64,000 bases of DNA from Embiotoca jacksoni (GCA_022577435.1 JAKOON010000011.1:1747001-1811000); one strand, 5' to 3'; shown: positions 33,856-47,818, counted from the first letter of the stretch. The notes: generated by a model from the sequence alone, not told the origin. A program made the numbers and translations.

Positions 33856-34625
33856 AAAAAATGTGTTTTTAGAAATGAATTTTGGCTGCATTATGTGATT
33901 TATCACAAATCCAATGACAGCGAGATGACCGGAAATGAAGTCAAAAAAAGCCTTGAAATATCAAAAATCCTCAGCCATGTGCTAACATTGGGGTTCATGG
34001 TCGACACTGCTGTTATCGACAATTTTAACCTATATTTTAATGCACATATGACACTTGTATGTTTAGACATAACTGACTAAGCAAATTAAGTAATGCCATC
34101 TCACACCAATCAGCAGGCAAGCCCCAGCTCATTAATATGCATGAGAACAGAAATACAGTCAGCCTAGGTGACTCAGAATAACACTGTGGGTGTAAAAAAA
34201 AAAAAATCAAATCCAGCTCGCTTCTGTCCCTTTGCTATTGTGCCTATTTATGTCTGACTAAAATGGCTTCTAGCTAGATGGCTTCACATGTGGTGGCTTG
34301 ACCAATTATCCTGATGACATATATCTGGTAGTTTCTTGGCAAGGCGTTCACATTTAGCATCATCTGCTACGGTTGTGACACACAGCCCCGAGTAGAAAGG
34401 CACGGTTCATGATATAGATGCTTTTGAAGACAAATGCGACTTCATTTGGCTCAGTGGGGAGTTGGCAAGCGCACAAAGACACACTATATCTCTCATTAAT
34501 CACAGATTTGTCGCACTAATTGATGTGTTCAACGTGTGTAAGTGAAGTACACTCACACACATTGAGGCACATGAAAATGGCCATAAAAAACCTTGAGTAA
34601 CCATGAGTAACTGCTTTTTCTCTGA

Positions 34626-34626
<1 letters not shown>
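33856..34626. other. cacna1b intron 3 segment
   Basis: No exon or repeat stands out. An A run lies at 34194-34206. Confidence 0.5.
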
Positions 34627-34685
<59 letters not shown>

Positions 34686-34720
34686 ACACGCACGCAACAC
34701 ACACGCAACACACACGCAAC
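34627..34720 (+). repeat. (AC)28 microsatellite with ACGCA-type extension
   Basis: A pure AC tract (34627-34682) is followed by a degenerate GCAACACAC array of four units. Confidence 0.95.
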
Positions 34721-35276
34721 TTTGTCTCTGCTGGGTTGGTTGTCGAGGTTCCAGTCAAGCGTGGCTGAAAGTGATGTTTGTCATTTCCTGTAGACAGAGG
34801 AAGTGCACTGCACCACAGCTGATGGCAGACTGGCAGGTTTCCCTCTTCACACATGATTCAGTCCGGAGCTAATTACAACCAGCGTGTTGTTGCATGGCAC
34901 ACATCAGGAATTTTACAGGTACTCCAGCTGCATTTTGTAACAGTGAGACAAAAGAGAGAGTGACAGCCATGTTTGAGTGTCACACGCTGGATTCATCTTC
35001 GATTTGTTTCAAGCCTAAAACTTTAATAAAAAGAAGTAAAAAGCGGATCACAGGCTCTCAGCACCACGAGCTCACCACAAAGTGTCATGGTGGTGAATTC
35101 ACTGTCCTTGTTTTCTTCAAGGAGCAATCTAAATCCCAGTGCCACTGAATTTCAAATGCTAGAGAAGGAAGAGAGGCAGCAAATCCTCACATTTTAAAGG
35201 CTGGATTTAGGTTTGGTGTTTTTATCTGTGGTAGCAGCACGGCTCCAAACATGGAAATGAGTGCCTGTCAATTTTT

Positions 35277-35465
35277 CTGCTGAAATGACTCAACAACATC
35301 TTGATGGATTGACATAAAATTGTATACATATATTGATAGTCCTCAGTAGAGGGATCACCCCAGCTTTGGTGCTCTCTAATCTGCCATCCTGAGGTTGCCA
35401 TTTGTGGTTTTGAGTGAGTGTGAACATGTTAGCATGCTGAGATTAGCATTAAGATGGACATTTTA
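35277..35465 (-). repeat. Interspersed repeat family Z, copy 2
   Basis: GACTCAACAACATCTTGATG, then GATTGACATAAAATTGTATA and TCAGTAGAGGGATCACC, followed by TGTTAGCATGCTGAGATTAG. It has the same order as copy 1 and is more diverged. Confidence 0.6.
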
Positions 35466-35731
35466 TATTTACTGTAAACAGTTCACAGGTTATCAGAACT
35501 GTTTTAAAATGTGCAGGTGTCACAATAACCACTGCTGGTAAATGAACTGGAAGAGGGAAGGATTTAGTTCTTCTGTCCAGTCATATTCACCAAAGCTCTC
35601 TAAAACATTGTAGTGAACTTTCCCTATGTATTGTGTCATGCTGGACAGCACAGAAAAGCAGCGCATTTAAGTGAACTTTCTCTATAAATTTGTAGAAGAG
35701 AAAATGATCTCCATCCAAGACTGCAGCCAAA

Positions 35732-35815
35732 GCTTGTAATACACCCATCAGTCCACCAGAGGATACTCCGTGTGATGTTTTGCCTCTCCGAGGCATGAAA
35801 AGTACACCCAATGAC
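35732..35815. repeat. Interspersed repeat family W, short copy
   Basis: CTTGTAATACACCCATCAGT, CCACCAGAGGATAC and GTTTTGCCT then GAAAAGTACACC also occur at the ends of the element at 54427-54859. Confidence 0.6.
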
Positions 35816-37426
35816 AATTAGATATGCTCCAATATCCTCACCGTGTCTGCAAGTGTTGCCAGTGTTGTATTTTAATCAGGTATAAGACAGATGATAAATA
35901 GACAGTCACTCAAAAGATGAATTATTCAATAATGAGAGCCCAAAGACAAATCAAGTCAAACAGATGATGAAAAGATGTGAGATCTATAGGGAGGAACCAA
36001 ACCTAGTTTTATAAGTCTTCTTGGTGCCCTCCAGTGAGAGAGGGTCAGCTTACAACCTGGACGCTGGGTTTGCGAGCCTCCCGCAGCGCACAGTAAACAA
36101 CCGAGACCTTTGAATCCTCAAGCCTGCAGTCAGCAGCACTAAAGAGAACGTCAGCGTTTATCATGTCAAACATGTTAACGTGAAGAAGCATGAATGACTC
36201 TTCAGCCTGCAGGATGTTGACATGACTGTACCCTCTGACACAGGACTACTCACACCTTACTTCTGTATCTTGAGTATTTCTTAAGTGCATCATCACTCAA
36301 ATTGGAGAAGCTTCTCTATGTATTAATTCTCAGTTTCAGGAAGTGTAAAGCTGTTATTTTCAGAGAAACTACATCTGAATAAAATCATTCAAATATTTAC
36401 TGCACATCCATCCTGATGAATGGCTCGACTTGTCCTGTTCCCTCTGTGATCAGGTAAAAATGATTGATGGGTTACAGTTCTTTGACATTTACAAGCAGCA
36501 GTGTACATCTTGTTTTACCCATTAGAGTATGTGTACTGTGTGTTTTCATTTATGAAAGACATCAACTTGTGATGGACAGTCAAGTTTTCCTCATTCAGAT
36601 TCTGACAGAGAACAATCGGGCATGTTACGGGCAGAACATTAAAATATTTTATAGGAGTGGATGGAATAAGGATGTATGTACCTTGGACAAATATGAAATA
36701 TTTAAAATATTCATCCACCACTTCCACCACTTTGTTATAGTAGAGAAGTGTGCCAGGAGGGTGTAAATGGTGATTTATGTAGCTTTGTGTATTTTATTCT
36801 ATGATCAGCAACTTCAGTTTCACCTATTGCTGAATTAAAGATCTTGAACAGTTTTAAGGAATTCTAAAAGTAAACATGTATTCATGTATATGTAATGCAA
36901 ACAGAAAAACATTCATAAAAATGAGAAAAGGAAAAAAACTAAACCTACCCCAAGTCGCTGTCAATCTGTTTTCACTTCTTGCAAATGTTAGATTTAATTC
37001 AGCTCGCCAAAAACTCCAGCAGTTAGAGCTGTAACAACCTAAATGTTTTGTAGACAAGAAGTAATATTTTTGGAATAAGTTTTTAAATTAACTCTGAGAG
37101 TTGGTGTGATATCAGTCAATTTGCCGCAGATTATTGAACTGCAGTCAGCCATAAGTCATCTGTGTTGTATTTCATTTTATCTTCTTGCTGTCTTTGTTGC
37201 TGTAGACATTTTTTTCTTATTGGTTTAAGGACGTGAAAATATAATGAACCGGTCTTTAAAGTTGCCGGCAGGATTATACATTGCCAGACCCAAATTCACT
37301 TTGTGAATATATGAGTCTGGCCATGCTCTATTAAGGATTCCTTCCAGTCATTGCATCCTAATGGGCGTAGACCTCGGATTCATATTGAAACTACTTAAGC
37401 AGCCTTTAACTAATTGGCATTGACCT
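35816..37426. other. cacna1b intron 3 segment
   Basis: AT-rich, with no exon or recognised repeat. Confidence 0.5.
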
Positions 37427-37736
37427 GACTGTATATAAAAGTGGACGAAGATTGCAGGTATAAAAAATTAGGCCAACGCGAAAGTGCCTTTAGCTGCAAA
37501 ACCACCGACTGCCACTAGAGGTCACCCTGGCTCCAAAGACTCCCATTTAACTTGTATCAGGAAAGAAGAAGTCTCGGCTTTTTTTCCCACTACTCATCTT
37601 GGTGTTGTTAGCTAAAGTCCCTCCTTCTTGTTAGTTTTCTGTCAGTCAATCTGAAAATAATCTTATTAGAAAATAGGCCTCAAAACATGTTTTTGGGGGC
37701 ATGTCTGTTTAATTGACAGACCTTTAATGCAATCAG
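37427..37736 (+). repeat. Interspersed repeat family X, copy 3
   Basis: From GACTGTATATAAAAGTGGAC to AATTGACAGACC and GCAATCAG, this is collinear with 22489-22787. Most similarity is in the TGCCACTAGAGGT block and the GTTTTTGGGGGCATGTC block. Confidence 0.75.
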
Positions 37737-40700
37737 CTTTCTGCTATCTTATTGATATGATATGACAGGGCTTCCACACTATAATCACAATAAAGCCTAA
37801 AGATGGGAGCAGTAGTCAGGTGGAGCCATACTAGGTTTTTTCTCTATTTACTTTGATTTTTGGTCTTGAACTTTTTTGCCGTTTTGAGTATTGACCCCCC
37901 TTCATGGCCTCTCTAATCCAAATGCAAGGAAAGCAACCTGAATATTGAATTATCTAACCTTGTCTTGCTTCCACTAGACAACATCCCCCTCCTTGCTCTT
38001 TCAAAGTTCACCGGTAAGGGCAGCTGCTGAACCACAAAATGGACCCCGATTGGAGATATTGCCAGCGTAATGGATGAATTGGCTCCCTTTGTTTTTTCCG
38101 AGCTGTATTACCGGCCCCTAAAAAGCCTGGAGAGTGGCTTTGCGGTGTCCCCCTCCTATTCCCAAACATCTGCGTAATGGAGCGACTTGTGGCACAGAGA
38201 GCATCGCCTCGTCGCTGCCCGCTGCCTCCAGCTGTGGGCCGAGCAGAGGGCGTGGGGAATTTTGTTTGCGCTGTGCTGTGAGAGAAACAGCGTTCCTCCT
38301 CCGGGTTTTTCTTCCCTTCTGTCTCATTAGATCTACCAGGAGGATGCTGCCGCTGCTGAAGCGCTCGCCTCCTCCTCTCAACCTCGTCTTCTCTCCGTCT
38401 CGCCTCACTGGAGAGGCGCTCTGTTTGTTCACCCTTCCCGGCCCCCGTGTAAACTCACTTGCTGTGGAATAACTGACGGAGTCACACACAGAGAGGTGTA
38501 GGGCACAACGGAGAGGAGGGAAAATGAAGGAGATAAGAGAGGTTGAGATCAGAGTGCTGAAGGATTAGCAACCACAATAAACAGTATACCTAACCTCATG
38601 CACTTCATTCACTGCTGACAATATTACATTTGAAGCTGAGTGTGCATCAGTGCAACATTTTTTTTTTCTTTTATATAACTATTTGAAGTGGACTTTCATG
38701 TCACTCGATACACAACTCGTGACAGTGCGGCTGTACGGTCTACTCTAGCATCTGTGTGTTTATATCTGTCTATCTTTCTGTCACTATGTTCTGCTCTGAT
38801 CTTTGGACATCATTGTGTCTGTATGTATTCCATTACATAACTTTCTGTTAATCCATTTATTTAGGTTTAATTTGTTTATTTTAAATGTATTCAAAATCCC
38901 TGTTCGATATGGTAGGTAGGTAGGTAGGTAGGTAGGTAGGTATCCTCGTCTAATTGAAAACTAAACTACACACTACACTTATGGACACACTTTACCCTCT
39001 ATGCTCACGTTGCTGTCACTAAACTGTGAAATATTTTGGGGAAATAGGCATATTTGCATTTATTTCAAAAGTTACATAAGATCAACATTCATGTCAATGT
39101 CATGTCTGTAAGTACAGTTCTGTATCGAGGACATTAGGCTATCTAAACATAAAGACTAAAGCAGTTAAAAACACCTAAACAGGCCCTGTCCAAGTTAAAA
39201 CGTGCTTATACAAACACCTCAATGATCCACACAGTCCATCTGACTTGTTGAAGCTGCACACACACAAACCTATTTTACCATCCCCACTCATTGACAGAAT
39301 GCATTCCCTGGCCTTTTACCCTAACTTTAATTTAGCTCCAACCTAAAACCAAGCTTCAACCCTTAAAAGCTGACTCTAGCCATGGAGATATACACTTTTG
39401 TCCCAGTAGGGACATACGCCCTCAAGGGCTTGTGTGCATTCAGGTTAAAGTCCCCACTGGGATATAAAAACAAGCCCCCACACACAAAATGTTGTAAGAA
39501 CAACAGTTTGAGGGCTGCCTTATACTTGGTGAATGCTGGGTTTTACGATACTGTAGGTCAATGAACAGACACAATGCTACCTAATGTCACATTGACAATA
39601 GTCTTCTGTAACTAACAACATCTTGTGACTGTATTCTTTGTGCTGCCAACTCTTTGGTTCAGGAGTTGAGAGTACAGTGTAGTGTGGAGACAAGGAGATT
39701 CTATGTTCGGTCCTCCCTTCTTACCTTCTCGTTATGCTCTTGAGCTATTGATCCTGGCAGTGGAGTCTATTGATATGATGATCAGCTTGGGCTTCCTATG
39801 AAGAATCCTTTTCAACCATGCTTCAGGGACAACATGACTAACTGTGGGGATTCTTGGTATGCGTGTCTTTTTGGTTCTGAGCAACATAGAAATGTAATAT
39901 AGTAGGGACGTTTGTTAAACCAAAATAATACTTAAACTATAGTGTAAATGGCCCAGTTTGCTGTCTTATTTATTTTTCCCGTTTTGCTTCATGGCTTTAG
40001 TATTTGCAAATAATTAAAATATAGCTTTCAAACTGTGTTTCCATTAATGAGCAGAGATGGTCTTTCAGATGGTCCTGGAGTAAATTATCTTCTCAAGTAT
40101 ATAGTCCTTAGACTCATTAATTCAGTGGCCATTTTCAGCTTTGCTCAACTATTATTGCAGTTTGCATACTAATATTTTCCTGTTGCTAATTTGATGTTCT
40201 GTAACACCTAATTACTCCATGTCTTATATAAACAAATTGAACAAACAGGGAAAACTTGTACCTTTTTAGCAAAACCCAAACATTTTAATTCTGTAACAAA
40301 GCCCTATTGACAACAAGCTTGGTTATCACGCATTTCACCAATTTACAGTCAATATTGACTCTGGAGGGTTATAGGGAGACTGGGTTAGGTCATGTTTGAG
40401 TGGAGAATTAGCAATATCTCTTGAGTAATCTGCCGGCTAAGTATGTCCTACTCTTCATTGGTCCCTCTGATCAGGCAGGGCCTCAGGCCAAAAGTCTACT
40501 CAGCAGTGTGGACGACTGAATGTGCCTGTTAACACTCTGAGAGTGGCAATGTTAAGGATCGATCGGGTACCCGACCTTGTTTGTCCTTGTGCCTCACACA
40601 ACTGAACACAAACTATGAATGCATTAGCATTTGGGAGTCTGAAACACTTTAAATTTTCAAGCAGAAAAATATTTCACTATTTTTAGATTATAAAATGGGC

Positions 40701-41360
40701 CCCAAGGTGGTGCGATGCCATCGGGTTAAAGGAGTTCATGCCTTTGATTGTGCTCATGGCAGTATGCTCATTAAATGATGTGTACAAAGATAGTATGATT
40801 TTTCTGGAAGAAAGCTCGTAATGGAAAGATCAATGGGTCACCCAAAAACTGGGCCCTTCAGGATCTAACAAGTGTCTTTGGTGGGTCCAAGTGAATTAAA
40901 ATATATAAATGAATTAGAAATCTCAGAAGATCACGAATGTCATGCCTGTTGGTGGACATTTATGTTGGTAGTGTCTATCCAGGAAGATGAATGTACCACT
41001 TTTTCTTTTCTTGAAGTGAGTTTGTAACTACACTGTGTAAAGCTGCTGGAATGGTTCAGTGGTTCATTTTCAGTAACTTTACAAACGGTCATCAGCAAGG
41101 CTTTTCTTATAACAGTACACATCTTGAGCGCAGGCATTGCCTGAGAGAGATCTGCGGCAACAAATCCCTCCCCACTGGAGATGTAAGGAATTTATTTTGT
41201 GGAAATTTAGGCTTGATTTTTATTTGACAATGGCTTGTAAAATGAAATATTATTTGCAGTGGCAAGGATGCTTGCAGTTTAATATTCACTTGTGAAAACA
41301 TTGCAGGGATTGGGTACATTGTGATCCAAAATGACAAATTCCTGGGAGCAATTTTGTGAT
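37737..41360. other. cacna1b intron 3 segment
   Basis: This contains a GC-richer patch at 38118-38489 that is open on both strands but matches no protein I know, and a (GGTA)n run at 38911-38942. TCCCCACTGGGATATAAAAA near 39451 is repeat-like. No exon is seen. Confidence 0.45.
38911..38942 (+). repeat. (GGTA)8 tetranucleotide repeat
   Basis: Eight perfect GGTA units. Confidence 0.97.
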
Positions 41361-41480
41361 ACCCCAACATGGAGTGTTGGTCAAATGGAAATTGTGACTT
41401 GATGGTGGAGTTACATAGAAGTCATTGGGTCACCAATGTAATCAGTGATCATCCTCTGGGGACCATGAATACATCTGGCC
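41361..41480 (+). repeat. Interspersed repeat family Z, copy 3
   Basis: TTGTGACTTGATGGTGGAGT, TCATTGGGTCACCAATGTAA and CATCCTCTGGGGACCATGAA are in the orientation opposite to copies 1 and 2. The 153-codon minus-strand open frame across this area is therefore probably repeat-derived. Confidence 0.65.
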
Positions 41481-44400
41481 AGCTGATGGCTGATGTACTG
41501 ATACTGATTCTTCAGGTGCAGCAAAATATAGAAGAGCCAGTGCAGTGGCACATAAAGTAACATAGGATGATAACTGTTATCTTCATCATTACACCTTTCC
41601 AATCCAAATCCCACCATGTCCGACCCCTGCTGCCTCTGTTCCAAAGATAGAACATGAAATAATAGAATAATTCTAGTGAGTCTTCGCTTTGTGCTCGTGA
41701 GACTGCAAATTCCCAAGAGAAGCAGGTAAGCTGCGTGGTGTGTGGCTCCCAGGCCATTTCTGAAGAGCCGCACTAATACTGGAGTGTAAATGGGGAAAGG
41801 AAGTGCCCCCCCCCCCCCCCGCACCTCCGTACAACACAAGCTGGATTTTTGTCCTTCAAGGAGAACCGTCAAGGTCTTCCACCCTCATGGCAACAATGTA
41901 TATCCTTCCCAAACATGATATGCTTCAACTTATTAAAAAAAAAAAAAGATTTGATGGAGAGCAAGGGTCGGTCAGTATTGGTCGGATATAGATCAGTGGA
42001 TAATTAAACCTGATTCAGCATGCAGCCGACCCCCAAAAAAACCCCTGCAGGGAGAGACCACTGGCAGCAGTATGACGGGTCACCAATTAAATAGCTCCAA
42101 AACGCATGGCAATACCATACATGTTGTAAGAATCAATAGGATCATAGGAACTTCTTTCAACGAATTATCTACAGTAGCACATTCTGTAACAATAGTAAGA
42201 CAAGAAGTATCCTGATGCAATGTGGAACAGATCATAGTGGGTGTTCTTGAATTCATGTGTGGAGTTGATGCACTGATACATAGATCTGTGACCTGCAGCA
42301 TGTCAAATAATGATGACTTATGGTTGGTGGGATCCTACCTACCCCTGTTAAATTGTGTACAGCGTGACTTTAGCACCGCCTAAAAAAAATACATCCCTCT
42401 CAATCATTTAAATGACATTAATGGGGTGTCACAGCAGGGGTGCCAATGCAAACAGTTCTGGCGAAGTCATTTGGCAAAAAAGTTGAAGCAGGCAAGAATA
42501 AAGTGAAAAAGAAAATACAAATGATGCTTTCTCATTTCATAGCCCAGTGTGACATCAGAGCGTTCACCTATCATTTGGACAAACACAGTACATAAAAGGG
42601 AGATGGACAGATTACTGAAGGCGTGTGATGATTAAAGGGGAATTTACCTTGTCTCCATGCCAACAGGTGTAAATGTCATGTTTTATCTACCTCGCGTGCG
42701 GTGTTTTTTTAAAAAGTAGTCCTCTCTAGAAGGCAAAGGAGCTCAGTGCGCTGCTGACCACACTGTGTGTGTGCCTTTTAATCAATATCTTTCACTGCTG
42801 CCCCACATTTCCACTCGCTTCCCACTCCTTCACCACAATATCTGCCTGTGTTTGTGAGAAATGTAGAATATTTAGGACTAACATTTGAGCCTGTAAGTGA
42901 GCCTTTTAGTCACCACAACGACAGATTTACTGCTGCGTATCTGCGTTCGAAAAAAGGCTGTAAAGACAGATTGGAGAGGGGGAAGGAAATCATGAGAGAA
43001 ACTGAGAGATCAAGGCAGAAAGAGCGACACAGAGAGGAAGAGAGTGTGAGGAGCTAAAGGGTTGAATCTAATGCACCATCATTTTCACATATGAAAATGA
43101 TCAGCCACAGATAGGAGGAGGAGAATGGTCCCTAATGATCTGAAGACGGCCCGACTGCGTTGCCAGACTTAGACCAGAGCATCATGTAAAAATATTTCGT
43201 ACACACTCAGAGCACATCCACGCGATAAATGTGTAGTATTAGTATGATACTGTAGAATTTTTTTTATACCATGCTGTCTGCGGCACTTACTGTGTTACGT
43301 ATGAACCAGTGGTACTTGGTACCAGTGGTAAGGTGCTGTTTGTAGTGATTTGTATGAACGCATTATGCAGTAACTTTAACAGGGCAAACGGTAGCAGATC
43401 AAGAACAGGCTTCAGTTTGACATCGTGAATCAATCAATAAATCTTAAATGTCATATATGACAACTTTGACAATTCCATTCTTTAAATTGGCTTTCCTGCA
43501 TGACATATGCTTTAGAGATGATTAGATATTCAAGCACCTAAGAAATGTAAATGGATTTCAACCAGTGAAAGAACATTTTTTAATATGGAGAAGAAAAGCG
43601 GCAGAGAGTTGTTCCGGTGAGCTGCGGCAGTATTGCAGCATCTGCTAATTATCACAAACTTCAGTTAGGGATAGTTGACATGTAATTTTTCTTTCGTCAC
43701 AGGTTTGTGGCCATAAAGATGAAACATTTCAGTCTGGACTAAAGTTGGAAACCAAGAGTTTCGATGCTAGCTTTGCAAAAATACATCTGTGACGCCTCTT
43801 AAGTCTGTCAATACACTCCCTAATATGTTGTTTCATAATGTTTAACCTGCCATGTCCCGATTGCACGTAACGCACAGCATAAAGGATGGGCGTTTATATA
43901 CATGTAACAATATCTTTTGGTTAAATGCAAAAGAATAATTTTTCCATTACAGTGGCACTTAAAAACAGGGGCGGGGTCATGGCGATTATTTTCTCACAAT
44001 GCTCAGTGCAGAAGAGGCGGTCACATGCTTAATTGTTTACATTTATCTCACCCACAATGTTTCATTAGATTATTAGTGATCTTTGTGGTAAACAGTTTCT
44101 GATTCTGTGTTACAAATAAATTCAATACTGATAATTTCACAGTGAATCCTGCGTTGATCTTAAGGAGAGGAGATGGGCTGGTGTCTTACCCTTGATTACA
44201 TCACTCACTCTTGTTTCTCTACAAGTCGAGCAAATCTTTTCCTTTTCCTGACAATTTCCGTGGAGAGGAACCACAAGAGTTTAACTCACATTTCAATTGC
44301 CCTTCACTTTGTGGGGCATCTCATTACTGTGACGAAGTTAAAACAACCAAGCGATATCAAATCATATCATCTTGCAATTCAAAGCCTGCGATGTCCAAAT

Positions 44401-46274
44401 GAGATGAGGTACTTTTTGACTTTAGGAGACAATACAATGCAGTAAACAGACATATGTTGTATTAATTGTGATTAGGTCCCACAAGAGCCAATAAAATGCT
44501 GAACAAAGTGAAGAAGAAATAACATAAAATATTTGTTTTCTCATATATACTTGGAGTAGTTTTACAAATGTTCATTAGCCTCCCATGGCAGCTTTTAGTG
44601 AACACAGTCCATTTGGGCGGAAATCTTAGTCCTTCACTTAATTTTCAAAAGCCCGAAGCTCATAGTTTAGTGAGATGTTTTGACCAGGTAAAAAAATCTT
44701 GACTACTTGCTAGCAAACTTGAAAATTTGATATTAAAATGCAATTAATTGAACCTATGAAATGTTGTCGGTCCCTTCTCTCCAGTCAATCTCAGATTCAT
44801 TACGGTGACATGAGCAGAGCATGACTGTCTCGGCTGGTCGTGGAGAGCAAAAGGAATACAGGTAGAGGCTGACGAAGCGCTGTATATACCGTGCTGCATA
44901 TATTCTCTGAGCCTTTGAGTAAGCTGGAAGACAATAACTTCAATGTTACGGCGCAATAAGGACTGATTCCCCACAAGAGCCATTCTGACAACGTGTTGTG
45001 ATTTATGTCTGAGAATGTAATCAAGTCGGGCCAATAACATTGTCAGGAGAAGCATTTCTGCAAAGCTACATTGACATCAAATTACAGCACACATCTATAT
45101 GAGAGGACTCGCCGTATAGACTGTAGCCTGACTGAATTATGTTTACACTGTAAACCTGCTTTGTTAAGAGATTGAATACCATGCTATTTATTAAAATATC
45201 AGTGTTTTTTTATGAGAAGGTGTCAGTTTGTAAGAGTAGGTGTCAAGTACAGGGGAAGTGTAATCAGCTCTTGTCAGTAAAGCTCAAAATACATCAAAAG
45301 TGAATTTGATGCCTGTCATACTTAATTTGCAAACACAGTCCTCATTGTCATCAGGCAGCTGTGAAATGGCAGCAAACCGCAGCACCTGTACGCAGTGTTT
45401 TCTGAAGGTACCAACCTGTCTGATCTCAGTTTCTGATTAATCATGTATGTGTACATGTACATGTGTACACGTTTTCTTTTGGGGACATAATTAGCAGTTA
45501 AAAAAAAAAAAAGGTAACAATTTGTCAAGTATGTTAATGCAAAAGTCAGCATATAGCAAAATGTTTAAATTCACGATAATATGGTTTCCATGACTTAAAT
45601 ATTGTGATCGTATGGTATAGCGGGGCCTCCGGTGATTCCCACCCATAATTGTGAGTATGTTAGCATGGCGACATTAGCAATATAGCTTGAAGTAGCGCTA
45701 CCGGCACGGATGTAGACTGTTATTAAAAAAGTCCTTGTGAAATGATTACTTCCCCGTGGATAGGCGGTGCACAGGCTGTGGTTATGATGAATCACTCTTT
45801 GGTGTCATCCTGGGAGTCAAATGTATAAAAGCGTCTACAAAACAACGAAGCACTGACGTCAGTGTAAGTCCTGAAATCTCTTTTGTGTCTGCTGTTCGTG
45901 TTTCGGTCGTCGTCTCTCCTGCTGTATGTTGTTCTTCTGGGTTTCAGCTTGTTTTCTTCACTCACTCTCTTCATCTCTTCATCTGTCTCTCCTCTGACAA
46001 TCACCCCGAGGTCATGCGCTGCCGACAAGTCCTCTCGTTCCAGCAAATGACATTTAAATGTTAACACCAACTTGGATGTCTCTAAATTCCCACAATGCAC
46101 TTTGTCACTTCCCATCGTCTCCATTGTAGCCTGTGTAATGGTTTCTGTGAAGATACTTACTGTTAGCAGAACTTGGAATAGCTTGTAAAAGCTTCTTTAT
46201 CTTACTTAGGCTGAAATCATCGAAGTTACTTTTTCATTTATTTATGTTGAGGTTAAATAAACTAGATATGTTGT
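41481..46274. other. cacna1b intron 3 segment
   Basis: AT-rich intron. A C run lies at 41807-41820 and an A run at 41936-41947. GATGAAACATTTCAGTCTGG at 43720-43739 and TATGTTAGCATGGCGACATT near 45657 are small family-Z-like fragments. A purine-rich stretch lies at 42969-43056. No exon is seen. Confidence 0.45.
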
Positions 46275-46645
46275 GTAAAGGGCGCTGCAGTGGTTAGCAT
46301 TGTCGCCTCACAGTGAAAAGGTTCTGGGTTCAAGTCTGGGCCTTTCTGTGCGGAGTTTGCATGTTCTCCCTGTGCCTACGTGGGTTCTCTCCGGGTACTC
46401 CGGCTCCCTCCCACCATCCAAAAAACATGCACCTCAAGTTAATTGGTGGTTCTATAAATTGCCCTTAGGTGTGAATGAGAGCGTGAATGGTCTTTGTTTC
46501 CGTCTGTCTCTATGTGTTGGTCCTGTGATGGACTGGTGATCTGTCCAGGGTGTATCCTGCCTTTGCCCAAAGTGAGCTGGGATAGGCTCCAGCCCCCCCG
46601 TGACCCTGTTCAGGAAAAAGTGGGTATAGATAATGAATGGACGGA
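46275..46645 (+). mobile_element. tRNA-derived SINE, copy 3, different tail
   Basis: The head and body (GCAGTGGTTAGCATTGTCGC, GCGGAGTTTGCATGTTCTCC, GTGGGTTCTCTCCGGGTACT) match the SINEs at 1757 and 27936. After AAAACATGCACCTCAAGTTA it continues into a different 3' half (GGTGTATCCTGCCTTTGCCC, TGGGATAGGCTCCAGCCCCC) ending AATGAATGGACGGATG. Box B is degenerate, so it is older. Confidence 0.85.
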
Positions 46646-47501
46646 TGTTGTGTAAAACTTACAGGCACAAAAGTTTAAACTGAGATTGAGGGATATTTTC
46701 ATTTCACCTTGGAATAAATTTAAATACGGATATTTCCCAAAATGTTCCTTTATTCCTTTCAATTCTTTTGAAAGAATAAAATCTAACCTTAAACGAGGGA
46801 GAGCTGCTACAATTTCGAATGGCTGACGGCTGAGTCATTCAAGGACACAGGCGCTGGGATTTAAACTGGTGATGTCTTCGCATAAAATGAAATGAATTCT
46901 GAATTTCTCTCTATACGCACACCATATGTTGCCATTTTCTCATCTATTATACCTTTTGTCACCCGCTACTCTCGTCCCTGGTTTTCCCTTCCTCGTATTA
47001 TGTTTTTTCTCTTTCTTTAGGCGATTATCTTTCTAAGCTTCATTGCTATCCACACATGGATACCACGAACAATGGCGCAAGAAATCAAACCTTTGTGCGT
47101 GTGAATGTTTATGGTCAAATATGGGACCTAAACCATCTGGTTGGGAACAGCTTGTCTGACAGGGAAGACAGTGTTTTCTCAATCTGGTTTGGTTCTGAGG
47201 CCATTCGCCCTGTGTATGTGTGTGTGCACACGCCCTAAGGTCCATGTTTCTCGTCCCATTACTCTCTTCTTCAGGTGACATATGGAAGAATTCATTGCAG
47301 AATCATTTTGTGTATCATAAATAATGTTGCCCTTTCACTTAATTCAATAATCGACATCTGTGCAGAGACTACCTGAATGTAGTCATTCATTTTCACGTCT
47401 CATATTGTAATCATTAAATGACTCCATATGTTCAGGAACCATGGCACAGAGTTGAATTATCAAAACAAACAAAATATGTGATTCATCCCCCCCCACGCAC
47501 A

Positions 47502-47505
<4 letters not shown>

Positions 47506-47551
<46 letters not shown>
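47506..47551 (+). repeat. (CA)23 microsatellite
   Basis: A pure CA tract, preceded by a C-rich/ACGC segment and followed by CACCACCACC. Confidence 0.95.
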
Positions 47552-47818
47552 ACCACCACCTTCCCGCCCACCTGCCTCATTGCTCTGCCTCTCACCCACA
47601 TCTCCGTACCGTGACTCTCATATTCACTCCCCACTGCCGCTGTGCATTTTCCACGAGCCCAATAGAGCCATTGTCATGTCGTCTTCCTGTTTCTATGGTG
47701 ACGAGGTGCGATCTGTTGCCAGTGAGTCTCTCGCCTCGGCGCTCCTCATTTGCCCCAGTGACTTTTCAGCATGTCCACTTTCTCTTAAATGACAGTCAGA
47801 TCCAACAGTACATGCTCT

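Noticed and set aside
38118..38489. Coding exon in the GC-rich patch (112-123 codons open on both strands)
   Set aside because: There is no recognisable domain, no phase-compatible partner, and openness on both strands is typical of GC-rich non-coding sequence.
41411..41872. 153-codon minus-strand open frame
   Set aside because: It overlaps a family Z repeat copy and a C run, and no known protein is resembled.
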